Below, in pieces: positions 45,386 to 53,755 of a stretch of DNA of 64,000 nt; position 1 is the stretch's first letter; each line of letters opens with the position of its first letter. A program made the position numbers and the translations under genes. Source of the DNA: CALAMC01 sp964459465 (GTDB lineage: Bacteria > Zixibacteria > MSB-5A5 > GN15 > PGXB01); NCBI GenBank assembly GCA_964459465.1, contig CAYWLR010000002.1, positions 62,001 through 126,000 of the forward strand, written 5' to 3'. A model generated the notes under the pieces. It was not told where the DNA came from, did no database searches, and saw nothing but the letters and a program-made list of their open reading frames with translations.

Positions 45386-45865
45386 TTATTGCCCATTATC
45401 AAGCGTCTTTAGAAATCCCAGAACCCGGCCGTTATCCGGGATATTTTTTAATCCGACATGCTCGATATAGCGGATAATACCCGTTTTATCCACTATAAAA
45501 ATATACCTGTCCGGGATACCTTTATCATCGAGAAAGACGCCGTACTTGCGCGCCACTTCGCCGTGTGGCCAGAAATCGGACAAAAGGTTGAATGATATAC
45601 CGCCGATGGATTTCGACCATGATTGATGGGCCGGAATGGAATCGGCCGAAATACCGAGAACCGCCGTATTCAAGGCCTCAAATTCCTTCAAATGACTTTC
45701 ATAAGCGGGCATCTGATTACTGCACACAGGGGTATAATCGAGAGGATAAAATGCAATCAGGACATTTTTTCGACCCTGGAAATCCGAAAGACGGATTCGC
45801 CCTCCGAGATGCGTCGGCAGACTGAAATCGGGGGCCTTCTTCCCGATTTTCACCTTGCTGAACAT
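45386..45865 (-). CDS. 1-Cys-type peroxiredoxin (AhpC/TSA family)
   Basis: A 159-residue thiol peroxidase that reduces hydrogen peroxide and organic hydroperoxides. The peroxidatic site is DYTPVCSNQ with Cys48, the only cysteine in the protein, so it lacks the resolving Cys of typical Bcp and must use an external thiol. ATG 45865 has GGAG upstream; the TTG/GTG at 45898 would lie in the rubredoxin gene. It is third in a set with a ferritin-like protein and a stand-alone rubredoxin-like protein, a likely peroxide-defence cluster. An eight-base inverted repeat (GATAATGG/CCATTATC) spans its stop codon. Confidence 0.88.
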   Translation of the reverse strand: MFSKVKIGKKAPDFSLPTHLGGRIRLSDFQGRKNVLIAFYPLDYTPVCSNQMPAYESHLKEFEALNTAVLGISADSIPAHQSWSKSIGGISFNLLSDFWPHGEVARKYGVFLDDKGIPDRYIFIVDKTGIIRYIEHVGLKNIPDNGRVLGFLKTLDNGQ

Positions 45866-45881
45866 GACACTCCAATAGCCT

Positions 45882-45989
45882 CTATCCGGACTTTTCAAAT
45901 TTGTCTGTCATGGCATTGCACACCGGACAGGAGGACGGTGGTTTATCGCCCTTGTGAACATAACCGCAAACAGTACAAACCCATGTCAT
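45882..45989 (-). CDS. Stand-alone rubredoxin-like protein (35 residues)
   Basis: A small gene reading MTWVCTVCGYVHKGD, a short loop with three Pro, then SCPVCNAM and a Lys-rich end. The two CxxC pairs (CTVC and CPVC) and the CGY turn are those of the iron- or zinc-binding rubredoxin-like domain at the C-terminus of rubrerythrins. A GGAGG lies before the ATG, six bases after the stop of the ferritin-like gene. The pair therefore looks like a rubrerythrin split into two polypeptides, with this one supplying the electron-transfer site. It is shorter than a full rubredoxin (about 52 residues). Confidence 0.75.
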   Translation of the reverse strand: MTWVCTVCGYVHKGDKPPSSCPVCNAMTDKFEKSG

Positions 45990-45995
45990 TACGTA

Positions 45996-46502
45996 TTAAT
46001 CCTCCATAGGCCGGGTGCCGTCGGATGAAAACCAGAAATAATTCCCGGCCAATGCCTCCTTTTCGGCCATTAAAAGTTCAAAATGCCCATTTTCTTCATC
46101 GGCCAGATCCTGAAGAATGTTCTTGAACTCCTTGTCGTCAACGGCCTCTTTCCCGGCTATATAGAATTTTACGGTGGCCCGCTCGGCTTCAATGGCGAGA
46201 TTAATATATTCCACTTCGGACCGAAGCTTTTTCAGCTTTCCCTTCTCAAAAACTGTGGCCAAGGCATCAAGCCCGCGCTCCGGCAAAGCCCCGACCGGTT
46301 CTTTGATGAATTTCTTGAACAGGTTACGCAAAATCGCTTCGTGGCGGATTTCGTCGTCACGCAAAGTTTCCAGTCGCTTTTTGGCATCCGGGTTGGCCGC
46401 TTTTTCAGACAGAAGGCCATAAAAAGTATGTCCGTTCACTTCACCTTTGATGGCGTATCTCAACAGCGTCGCTTTGTCTTTCAACTGCTCTTCAAACATC
46501 AC
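45996..46502 (-). CDS. Ferritin-like / rubrerythrin-family diiron protein
   Basis: A 168-residue four-helix-bundle protein with the diiron ligand pattern: Glu in KGEVNGHTFY, ExxH in DDEIRHEAI, Glu in AIEAERATVKFY and ExxH in DEENGHFELL. Rubrerythrins reduce peroxide at such a site. It lacks the C-terminal rubredoxin domain, which instead seems to be encoded by the next gene six bases downstream. ATG 46502 and the Met directly after it are both possible starts. Confidence 0.88.
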   Translation of the reverse strand: MMFEEQLKDKATLLRYAIKGEVNGHTFYGLLSEKAANPDAKKRLETLRDDEIRHEAILRNLFKKFIKEPVGALPERGLDALATVFEKGKLKKLRSEVEYINLAIEAERATVKFYIAGKEAVDDKEFKNILQDLADEENGHFELLMAEKEALAGNYFWFSSDGTRPMED

Positions 46503-46550
46503 TATTCACCTCGTAATCGTTTATCCGTCCGCAAATCGGCGCATAAAATA

Positions 46551-46709
46551 TCACTTCTTCTCCAATTTTTCAAGGGCTTTTCGAAGCTTCGCGAGTTTTT
46601 TCTCCTGACGCGCGCGAAATTCTCGCTCAAATATTCCGCTGAAACGATTTTTGTCGAGTTGCAATTCCAGCTCCTCGATTTCCTTCTTCAGCTTTTCTAT
46701 TTCATCCAT
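46551..46709 (-). CDS. 52-residue coiled-coil microprotein
   Basis: A small gene starting one base after the gltX stop, with TAGGAG seven bases before its ATG. The product begins MDEIEKLKKEIEELELQL, has a short break (NRFSGIFER) and ends RKALEKLEKK: two highly charged helices predicted to form a coiled-coil hairpin. The regular E/K/L heptads and a proper ribosome binding site support it as real. No family is recognised. It may be co-transcribed with gltX and the ferritin-like gene. Confidence 0.55.
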   Translation of the reverse strand: MDEIEKLKKEIEELELQLDKNRFSGIFEREFRARQEKKLAKLRKALEKLEKK

Positions 46710-46710
46710 A

Positions 46711-48159
46711 TCAAACTCCTAGTTTATTTATATGGTCAATCGCCCGTTGCAGCCGCCTGACGACGACGGTCTGACCGAGCGCCTCCAGCATTTCATACAG
46801 TCCCGGTCCCACCGATGTTCCCGAAACCGCCAGCCGGGTCGGGTGAATCAACTTGCCCTTTTTCACGCCAAGCTCTTCGGCCAGCGAACTTATCGCCTTT
46901 TCGATATCATCATGGGCGAACCCGGAAAGCTTCTCAAAACTCGCCTTCAGCTTTTCCAGCAGCATTTTTCCCTCGGCGTTGAATTGTTTATGCTCGGCTT
47001 CCGGGTCATAAGCAAACTCATCGGTGAAAAAGTATTCGCTTTTTTCGACAAACTCCGTAAGCCGTTTGCACCGTTCTTTCAACATGCCGACAATCTTCAG
47101 CAGATACTGCCAGCGCGTTTCCAGCCAGTACTTCGTTGTCAATCCGGCCGCGACCAGCATCGGCGCAACCATGTCGGCCAGTTTGTGATCGGGATAATTC
47201 ATGATGTACTGCTGATTTATGGCCAGAAGTTTTTCTTCATTGAAAATCGGGTTGGCCCGGTTGACGTTTTCCAGTACAAATGATTTAATGAGTTCATCCC
47301 GTGGCATGTACTCACGATCATCCTTGGGTGACCATCCCAAAAGACAAAGGAAGTTAAAGAGTGCTTCTGGCAAAATGCCTTCCTTGCCGTACTCGGCGAC
47401 GTCCTTATCCCCCAACCTCTTCGATACTTTTTTCTTGTCGGGGCGCAAAATCAGCGGCACATGGCCGAATCGAGGCGTCTCCAGCCCCAGGGCACGGTAT
47501 AATAATATCTGTTTGAACGTATTAGTAATGTGATCGTTACCGCGTATAACATGAGTAATGCCCATTTCATGGTCATCCACGACTACGGCCATATTGTATA
47601 CAGCCCGCCCGTCGGAGCGACATACTACAAAATCCTCGATTTCGTCGTTCTGGCGCGTTATATCTCCCAGTATCAGGTCAGGATAGGTCGTTTCGCCGTC
47701 GGGAATTTCGAGACGAACCGCAAAAGGCGTGCCGTCATTCAGAAGCTGTTTTTCTTCCTCCTTGGTGCCTTTCAGCCAGGCGCGGTCAAATCGAACGTCT
47801 TTGGTTTCCGCCGACAATTCCTGCCGCTTTTTCTCCATCTCTTCGGTAGTGCGAAAACACCGGTATGCATGACCGCTGGCCAGCAACTTATCGACATAGA
47901 CGTTATACCGATCCAGCCGTTTAGACTGAAATAACGGCTCCTCGTCCCAGTCCAGCCCCAGCCATTTCAGGGCGTCGAGAATGGGGTTTATCAAAGAGGC
48001 ATCTGAGCGTTCGGCGTCGGTGTCCTCGATGCGAACCAGGAATTTGCCGCCATTCTGTCGCGCGAAAAGCCAGTTGAATATGGCCGTGCGGGCGGTGCCA
48101 ACGTGTAAATAACCCGACGGCGAGGGTGCGATACGAACGATGACGGGTTTATCAGACAT
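46711..48159 (-). CDS. gltX: Glutamate--tRNA ligase
   Basis: A 482-residue class I aminoacyl-tRNA synthetase. The HIGH-type motif is SGYLHVGTART near residue 15; the KMSKS-type motif is KKVSKRLGD near 250. The RIEDTDAERS segment and the VIRGNDHITNTFKQILL segment are typical of bacterial GluRS. The anticodon-binding helical domain fills the C-terminal third. It may be discriminating or nondiscriminating; this cannot be read with certainty. Its stop is directly followed by a coiled-coil microprotein gene. Confidence 0.96.
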   Translation of the reverse strand: MSDKPVIVRIAPSPSGYLHVGTARTAIFNWLFARQNGGKFLVRIEDTDAERSDASLINPILDALKWLGLDWDEEPLFQSKRLDRYNVYVDKLLASGHAYRCFRTTEEMEKKRQELSAETKDVRFDRAWLKGTKEEEKQLLNDGTPFAVRLEIPDGETTYPDLILGDITRQNDEIEDFVVCRSDGRAVYNMAVVVDDHEMGITHVIRGNDHITNTFKQILLYRALGLETPRFGHVPLILRPDKKKVSKRLGDKDVAEYGKEGILPEALFNFLCLLGWSPKDDREYMPRDELIKSFVLENVNRANPIFNEEKLLAINQQYIMNYPDHKLADMVAPMLVAAGLTTKYWLETRWQYLLKIVGMLKERCKRLTEFVEKSEYFFTDEFAYDPEAEHKQFNAEGKMLLEKLKASFEKLSGFAHDDIEKAISSLAEELGVKKGKLIHPTRLAVSGTSVGPGLYEMLEALGQTVVVRRLQRAIDHINKLGV

Positions 48160-48216
48160 ATTTCACCACTTTCAATTAACAAAACCAATTAGCCGATTGT
48201 GCCGACAGCCGCCGCG

Positions 48217-48708
48217 TCAGCCCTTTTCCTCCGGCGGCTTCATTTCGGGCGGCATCGGTTGCACCGGCGGGGGCGGAGGCGGCGCGGCCGGCCGTTGCGG
48301 AGGCGCATAATATGGCGGCGCCGTTGGTTGGCCCGGTTGATATGTACCATAGGCGTACGAAGGCATGGGGACGGGAACCTCGGCGAATTCTAATTCTATT
48401 CCGCCCAATAATTTGGCGGCCATGTTGTATATGAAAGTGCCGATGATACACAAGATAGTATTAAATATGGCTCCCAAAAAGCCGTAAAGAAATACCATCA
48501 TGATTATCATCACGATGCCGCCGGTCCCACTATCTTCGAAAAACGGCAGTGGCGTCCCGCCGAGCTCACCCATCTCCGACGCCAGGGCCATGAAAAAGCT
48601 CATGAACACGCCAATGAAAAATCCAATAATGGCCCCGACCACAAGATTAACGACAAAAGCGATTTTAACGACCGACCAGTAGCCGATCGACTTTAATTCC
48701 AGCTTCAT
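48217..48708 (-). CDS. DUF3566-like membrane protein with Pro-rich tail
   Basis: A 163-residue inner membrane protein. Two hydrophobic segments (residues about 12-42 and 62-97) contain the pattern SVVKIAFVVN at the N-terminus and FLGAIFNTILCIIGTFIYN then LGGIELEF, similar to the DUF3566 domain known mainly from Actinobacteria. The last 50 residues are dominated by Pro, Tyr and Ala and are probably disordered. It lies upstream of gltX on the same strand. The function of the family is unknown. Confidence 0.65.
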   Translation of the reverse strand: MKLELKSIGYWSVVKIAFVVNLVVGAIIGFFIGVFMSFFMALASEMGELGGTPLPFFEDSGTGGIVMIIMMVFLYGFLGAIFNTILCIIGTFIYNMAAKLLGGIELEFAEVPVPMPSYAYGTYQPGQPTAPPYYAPPQRPAAPPPPPPVQPMPPEMKPPEEKG

Positions 48709-48837
48709 GCCTCGCCTCTCATCCTTCGGCGGTTTCCGCCGTATATTATTTTAATAATTACCATCTACTCCAATTTCATTCACTTATTTAATTATCTGCG
48801 TGCTATCATTCAATAAAAATACCCCATATCATCCGGG

Positions 48838-50946
48838 CTATTCGAACCTGATGATGAACCGGGCATCGACCGCTTTGGATTTGCCCTTTCCCGATTGCGA
48901 AATGAACGGGTTGATGTCAATCTCGGAAAATTGGTCGAAATCACCCACCAGTTGCGATAGACGCAGAAGTGACTCCTCAAGCATCGGAATATCGGCCGGT
49001 TCAGCCCCGCGAAAGCCGGTTAAAAGCGGATACGATTTCAGTGAGCGCACCATTTCTTCGACGTCATTTTCATCGAGGGGATTGATGCGGAAAGCCACGT
49101 CCTTGAGTATTTCCACATAGATGCCGCCCAGCCCGAACATGATCAGAGGTCCGAAAGATTCATCGGTCGTCATACCCATGACCGTTTCCACGCCACCGGT
49201 CACCATTTCCTGGACCATGACCGTGAATTTATCGCCCTTTTTGGCCACAGCTGATATTTTCTTTTTCAATTTTCCAAATGCTTCGCGAACCTCTTTGGCC
49301 GTCCGCAGGTCAACTACAACCGCTCCCAATTCCGTCTTATGAAGAATCTGCGGGGTATTCACCTTCAAAACCACCGGGTAACCCATTTCCTCGGCAAAGG
49401 CCACCGCTTCTTTTTCCGTCGACGCGATACGGCATTCCGTCGTGGGAATACCGTAGGCCCCTAAAATGCTCAACGCCTTATTGCCGATGATGGAATCCTG
49501 TTTTGCCGCAATAGCTTCGTCAAGAATTACCTGCACCGCTTTTTTATCGACCCGGAAATTCTTATAGGACGAAGGCGGGCGCTTCCGCCACTGACGGTAT
49601 GAATCTATCTGTGACAGCGTTTTGGCGATCGCTTCCGGGAACAGGTAAACCGGGACGCCGTTCTCTTTGAGATATTCCACGCCACGGGTATCCTCGCCGG
49701 CGCCCATAAAACAAGCCAGAACCGATTTATCCGTCCCCTGAATACCCTTCAAAATCGATTCGGCCACGTTCATCTGATTGGCCGTCACAGGAGGGACGAA
49801 AATGCTGACAATACTATCAAAATCCGGTTCCCTCCCGAGTACCTTCAGGGCCGTTTCGAAATGCTCTCCCCCGGCCCCGGCCACCAAGTCCAGCGGGTTA
49901 TTTATTGAACCCTGTCCGGACAACGCTTTTTTTAATTTATTTTTGGTGGTCGCTTTAAACGGCGCGACTTTCATCCCCAGGCTGATAAGGGCATCGGTGG
50001 CCAGAAGCGCCGGCCCCCCGGCGTTGGAGACGATTGCCACCCGGTTACCTTTGGGAATCGGCTGCTTTGACAGCGCCGCCGCAACATCAAACAGTTCTTC
50101 GATCGAGGACACCCGCAAAACCCCGCATTGGTCAAATAAGGCGTCTACACCCACGTCAAGCTCGGCCATCGCTCCGGTATGCGATGAGGCCGCCTGCGCC
50201 CCCTGCTTGGTCCGGCCCGATTTGACCGCCACGATCGGTTTGGTGCGGGAAATAGCCCGCGCAATTTTAGTAAACCGGCGGGGATTTCCGAAATTTTCCA
50301 GATATAATAAAATTATATCCGTATCGGGATCATTCTCCCAGTACTCGAGAATATCATTGGCCGAAATATCGGCCTTGTTTCCAATCGAAGCCACCATCGA
50401 AAATCCCAGTCCGATTTCAGTAGCATGACTCATGATCGCCTCGCCCAAAGCACCCGACTGCGAAATAAAGCCGACCCGGCCGTGGCGCGGATGCGTCTTG
50501 CCGAAGGTGCAGTTGAGATTGTACTTTGGATCGGCATTGACTACCCCAAAGCAATTGGGGCCAATCATGCGCATCCGGTATTGACCGCAAATATCGATCA
50601 GTCGGTTTTCGAGCTCCGTACCCCGGCCGCCCACTTCTCGAAACCCGGCAGAAATCACCACCAGACCTCGCACCCCCTTCTGGCCACATTGCTCGGCAAC
50701 TTCCGGGACAAAATCACGGGGAACGACTATTATGGCCATGTCGACGGCATCGGGGACGTCAAGTATCGTCGAATAACACTTAATCGAATGTATGACCGAA
50801 GCCTTGGGATTGACCGGAAAAACTTTGCCATTGAATTCGTTGGAAATGATGTTATGCAAAATCTCCCGGCCGATAGTGCCCTTACGGGTCGAGGCCCCGA
50901 TGACGGCTACCGAGCTGGGTCGGAAAATATAATCAAGTTCATGCAT
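48838..50946 (-). CDS. ADP-forming acyl-CoA synthetase (acetate--CoA ligase type)
   Basis: A 702-residue fused alpha-beta enzyme that interconverts acyl-CoA + ADP + Pi with acid + CoA + ATP, often used for ATP gain in fermentation. The order is a CoA-binding domain (SVAVIGASTRKGTIG, residues about 8-140), a succinyl-CoA-ligase-like domain with SGALGEA and the phosphorylated His in ASSHTGAMAE, a linker domain, and an ATP-grasp domain (about 480-700; YPVVLKVNTPQILHKTELG and DINPF). Start ATG 50946 is chosen for AAGGA seven bases upstream. The exact acyl substrate is not evident. Confidence 0.92.
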   Translation of the reverse strand: MHELDYIFRPSSVAVIGASTRKGTIGREILHNIISNEFNGKVFPVNPKASVIHSIKCYSTILDVPDAVDMAIIVVPRDFVPEVAEQCGQKGVRGLVVISAGFREVGGRGTELENRLIDICGQYRMRMIGPNCFGVVNADPKYNLNCTFGKTHPRHGRVGFISQSGALGEAIMSHATEIGLGFSMVASIGNKADISANDILEYWENDPDTDIILLYLENFGNPRRFTKIARAISRTKPIVAVKSGRTKQGAQAASSHTGAMAELDVGVDALFDQCGVLRVSSIEELFDVAAALSKQPIPKGNRVAIVSNAGGPALLATDALISLGMKVAPFKATTKNKLKKALSGQGSINNPLDLVAGAGGEHFETALKVLGREPDFDSIVSIFVPPVTANQMNVAESILKGIQGTDKSVLACFMGAGEDTRGVEYLKENGVPVYLFPEAIAKTLSQIDSYRQWRKRPPSSYKNFRVDKKAVQVILDEAIAAKQDSIIGNKALSILGAYGIPTTECRIASTEKEAVAFAEEMGYPVVLKVNTPQILHKTELGAVVVDLRTAKEVREAFGKLKKKISAVAKKGDKFTVMVQEMVTGGVETVMGMTTDESFGPLIMFGLGGIYVEILKDVAFRINPLDENDVEEMVRSLKSYPLLTGFRGAEPADIPMLEESLLRLSQLVGDFDQFSEIDINPFISQSGKGKSKAVDARFIIRFE

Positions 50947-51054
50947 AATAATATCCTTGCCCAATGAAAAATCCTTAACGCGTCATATTGTAACAGGTTA
51001 TACAATACAATCAATATGGTGAAGAAAAGTCAAGGTTTAAATGATCGGAGAAAA

Positions 51055-51093
51055 TCCAAAAAAAATGGCCGACAGAATAACTCTGCCGGCCAT
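51055..51093 (-). terminator. Intrinsic terminator after the GAF-HisKA gene
   Basis: On the minus strand AATGGCCG and CGGCCATT (51063-51070 with 51086-51093) plus an inner CAGA/TCTG form a 12-pair hairpin with one mismatch, followed by a run of U (51055-51062). Confidence 0.85.
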
Positions 51094-51118
51094 TGGGCGA
51101 GGTAGGGATAAGAGGGAA

Positions 51119-51904
51119 CTAAGAGGAGTTGTTGTCTTCATCCGAGAGGTCGATCATTTTTAGACCATCGGCATAGTCTGTGACGCTATCCCGGGTCAAA
51201 TTCATCAGCTTCTGCATGACCGTGCGAATCCGCATGGCCGACTCCTCGACCGTCTCCAGTTTCTTGATCAAATCTCTGTCGAGTTCACTCCGCCGCATTA
51301 AAAGAAGCTGGATATTGCCCAGCACGGCTGTCAAAGGATTGTTGATCTCATGGTTGAGCGTGGTCGAGGTCTCGATGATCGCCTTGATACGCTCTTTGCT
51401 GATTCTCTTATCCATGTCCTCAATGGGTTCGCCCAGACCGGACGCCACCAGCGACACTGAAAGCGCCGCCCCCAACGCTTCCAGAAACTCGTCTTCACGA
51501 ACCAGCGACCCGGTCCCGGGTTGTATCCCGATAACCGCCCCCAGTATTTTTCTTTTTGATTTGAGCGGCAGCGTGAACCCGGTCACCGGCTTCTCGCCGC
51601 CAAAAGAAAGATAGGCCGAAATCAGATTATTGTTCTTTCGCAAACTAGAAAACAAGTCGTTTTCCAGATCGTCCAACCGTCTTTTATCTTCATCGGTTTC
51701 GAAATAACCCGATGTCAATACCGCTCGCCCATCATCATCCCATAATATCAGCCGCGCCGCCGACATGCCCAGAAGCCGCGCGGAGCTTCGCAGGGCGGCT
51801 TCGGCGATTATCGCCGGTTCATTTCCTGAAGTCCATGACTGCGCAATTTCACGCAAAATATGAAATTGAGCCATGGCTTTGTTATAAGCGGTATTTTCAG
51901 ACAT
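51119..51904 (-). CDS. GAF-HisKA sensor protein lacking a kinase ATPase domain
   Basis: A 261-residue cytoplasmic protein. Residues about 25-155 form a GAF domain (ARLILWDDDGRAVLTSG; ILGAVIGIQPG). Residues 170-235 form a histidine-kinase dimerisation/phosphoacceptor helix pair with the H-box TTLNHEINNPLTAVLGNIQ (His185). After about 25 more residues the protein stops; the HATPase_c domain expected next (N, G1, F and G2 boxes) is absent, and no such frame follows before the terminator. It may be phosphorylated by a partner kinase or be a decayed kinase. The start at ATG 51904 is proposed; a TTG at 51982 would add 26 residues. Confidence 0.8.
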   Translation of the reverse strand: MSENTAYNKAMAQFHILREIAQSWTSGNEPAIIAEAALRSSARLLGMSAARLILWDDDGRAVLTSGYFETDEDKRRLDDLENDLFSSLRKNNNLISAYLSFGGEKPVTGFTLPLKSKRKILGAVIGIQPGTGSLVREDEFLEALGAALSVSLVASGLGEPIEDMDKRISKERIKAIIETSTTLNHEINNPLTAVLGNIQLLLMRRSELDRDLIKKLETVEESAMRIRTVMQKLMNLTRDSVTDYADGLKMIDLSDEDNNSS

Positions 51905-52122
51905 ATAACTGCTCAAACCTGTCTCACGCAAATGGTATGCCCTAAAAAGCGGCCAGAAAAGAATGTAACGCTCAACCAACAAACATGGCCATTAATTCAT
52001 AAGTCCCGATTATAAAAGCGTTTGAAATTATGTTTGGCATCAACCGCACGATAAGGGTTTGACGGCCATAAAAACACTGCATGAATTTTCACATATATGG
52101 CATCTTTATATCATTTGTGCCC

Positions 52123-52154
52123 TTGACAAGAGCATGTTGCGGCATTAATATAAT
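52123..52154 (+). promoter_or_regulatory. Probable purF promoter
   Basis: A perfect TTGACA (52123-52128) is followed by TAATAT with 17-base spacing (52146-52151), or by a perfect TATAAT at 20-base spacing (52149-52154). It lies 25-55 bases before the purF ATG. No purine riboswitch was seen in this short leader. Confidence 0.5.
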
Positions 52155-52178
52155 AGTTTTTACTGACGACGTGGAAAT

Positions 52179-53585
52179 ATGATAGATCGATTCTCAATGC
52201 ACGACAATTGCGGCGTCTTCGCCATTTATGGCTCCCCACGGGCCGCCGAATTGACATATTTCGCCCTGTATTCCCTGCAACATCGCGGGCAGGAGTCCGC
52301 CGGTATCGTTACCGCCGGAAACGGTTCGGTTCATATCTATAAGAATATGGGTGAAGTCAACGAAGTATTCGCCGACCGCCAAATTTTGAGCCGCTTGAAA
52401 GGTTCCATCGCCATCGGCCATACCCGTTATTCCACTACCGGAGCCTCATCATTGACAAATATCCAACCGCTTTTGATTACCAATCGAAGCCAGAAACTGG
52501 CGATTGCCCATAACGGCAACTTGACAAATTCATACCAGCTTCGCAAGAAACTTGAGCGGAGCGGCTCAATCTTCCAGACCACTTCCGATACCGAAATTTT
52601 TCTGCACCTTGCGGCTTTATCGAAAAAAAGGGCATGGTTCAGCCGTCTATGCGATACTATGAATCACGTCGAAGGAGCCTATTCTATCGTCTTTATTACC
52701 GAAGAATCAATCTATGCCATGCGCGATCCGATGGGCTTTCGACCCTTATGCCTGGGCCGATACAATAGTAAAGCCTGGGTGGTCGCCTCTGAAACTTGCG
52801 CCTTCGATATCATCGGGGCCAAATATGTCCGTGAAATCGAGCCGGGCGAGGTGGTCGAAATCAACCGCAAAGGCATCCGCTCGGCCTTCCCGGTCAAAAA
52901 GCAACCCCATGCCTTTTGTATATTTGAATATATTTATTTTTCTCGCCCGGACTCAAAAGTGTTCGGAGAAAATGTCGATAAAATCCGCCGCCGGCTGGGC
53001 CGTCAGTTGGCCCGCGAGCATCCCGCCGATGCCGATATAGTCATCGGTATTCCGGACTCCGCCAACACCGCCGCCCTTGGTTTTTCCGAACAATCCGGCA
53101 TTAAATTCGAAATTGGCCTTATCCGTAATCATTACGTCGGGCGAACCTTCATCGACCCGGAACAGAAAATCCGCGACCTCGACGTCAAAATAAAATTCAA
53201 TCCGGTCAAGGGGGTTTTAAACGGCAAACGCGTGGTGGTCGTCGACGATTCCATTGTTCGCGGCACGACCTCCATGAAATTGGTAAAATTGATTCGTTCC
53301 GCCGGGGCCAAAGAAATTCATATGCGGGTTTCCGCACCGCCGATAATATCCCCCTGCTACTTCGGAATCGATATGCCCACCCGGGAGGAATTGATCGCCT
53401 CGTCCAAGTCGGTCAAGAAAATTCAGGAATATCTTGGCGTCGATTCGCTAGGGTATTTATCCATCGACGGCATGTTGTCGATGCCTTCGCTGCCAAACGG
53501 TAGTTTCTGTGTCAGCTGTTTTTCCGGCCGTTACCCACTTAAAACAGTGGCCGTAAACGATAAGTATCGGCTCGAAAAAGTATAA
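52179..53585 (+). CDS. purF: Amidophosphoribosyltransferase
   Basis: A 468-residue enzyme making phosphoribosylamine, the first committed step of purine synthesis. The N-terminal Ntn-hydrolase glutaminase domain starts at Cys11 (HDNCGVFAIYG) after a 10-residue propeptide that must be removed. The type II phosphoribosyltransferase domain has the PRPP loop VVVVDDSIVRGTTS. Cysteines in HAFCIFEYIYFSRPDS, SPCYFGIDMP and SFCVSCFSG fit the [4Fe-4S] ligands of the B. subtilis-type, oxygen-sensitive enzyme. It stands alone with no other purine genes beside it. Confidence 0.96.
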   Translation: MIDRFSMHDNCGVFAIYGSPRAAELTYFALYSLQHRGQESAGIVTAGNGSVHIYKNMGEVNEVFADRQILSRLKGSIAIGHTRYSTTGASSLTNIQPLLITNRSQKLAIAHNGNLTNSYQLRKKLERSGSIFQTTSDTEIFLHLAALSKKRAWFSRLCDTMNHVEGAYSIVFITEESIYAMRDPMGFRPLCLGRYNSKAWVVASETCAFDIIGAKYVREIEPGEVVEINRKGIRSAFPVKKQPHAFCIFEYIYFSRPDSKVFGENVDKIRRRLGRQLAREHPADADIVIGIPDSANTAALGFSEQSGIKFEIGLIRNHYVGRTFIDPEQKIRDLDVKIKFNPVKGVLNGKRVVVVDDSIVRGTTSMKLVKLIRSAGAKEIHMRVSAPPIISPCYFGIDMPTREELIASSKSVKKIQEYLGVDSLGYLSIDGMLSMPSLPNGSFCVSCFSGRYPLKTVAVNDKYRLEKV

Positions 53586-53647
53586 CATGAAAACGCCATT
53601 GTATCTTTCTGCAAATCAATAAGATACGCTCAATCGGTATTGCTTTC

Positions 53648-53675
53648 TTGACTTTTTGTAAATCAAGCGTATTTT
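53648..53675 (+). promoter_or_regulatory. Possible promoter of the secreted protease gene
   Basis: TTGACT (53648-53653) and TATTTT (53670-53675) are spaced by 16 bases, about 80 bases upstream of the protease start. Confidence 0.4.
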
Positions 53676-53755
53676 AAATCAGAGTATTTACTAACCGTCG
53701 ATTGCTATTAAGGATTACCGCCGTCCTGCCGTAAATATATACAAACCCGGAGGAA

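Noticed and set aside
45374..45400. Inverted repeat GATAATGG/CCATTATC as terminator of the peroxiredoxin gene
   Set aside because: It overlaps the coding end, has an 11-base loop and no U-tract, so I did not list it as a separate terminator.
51983..52178. Purine riboswitch before purF
   Set aside because: The short leader lacks the conserved junction and loop sequences.
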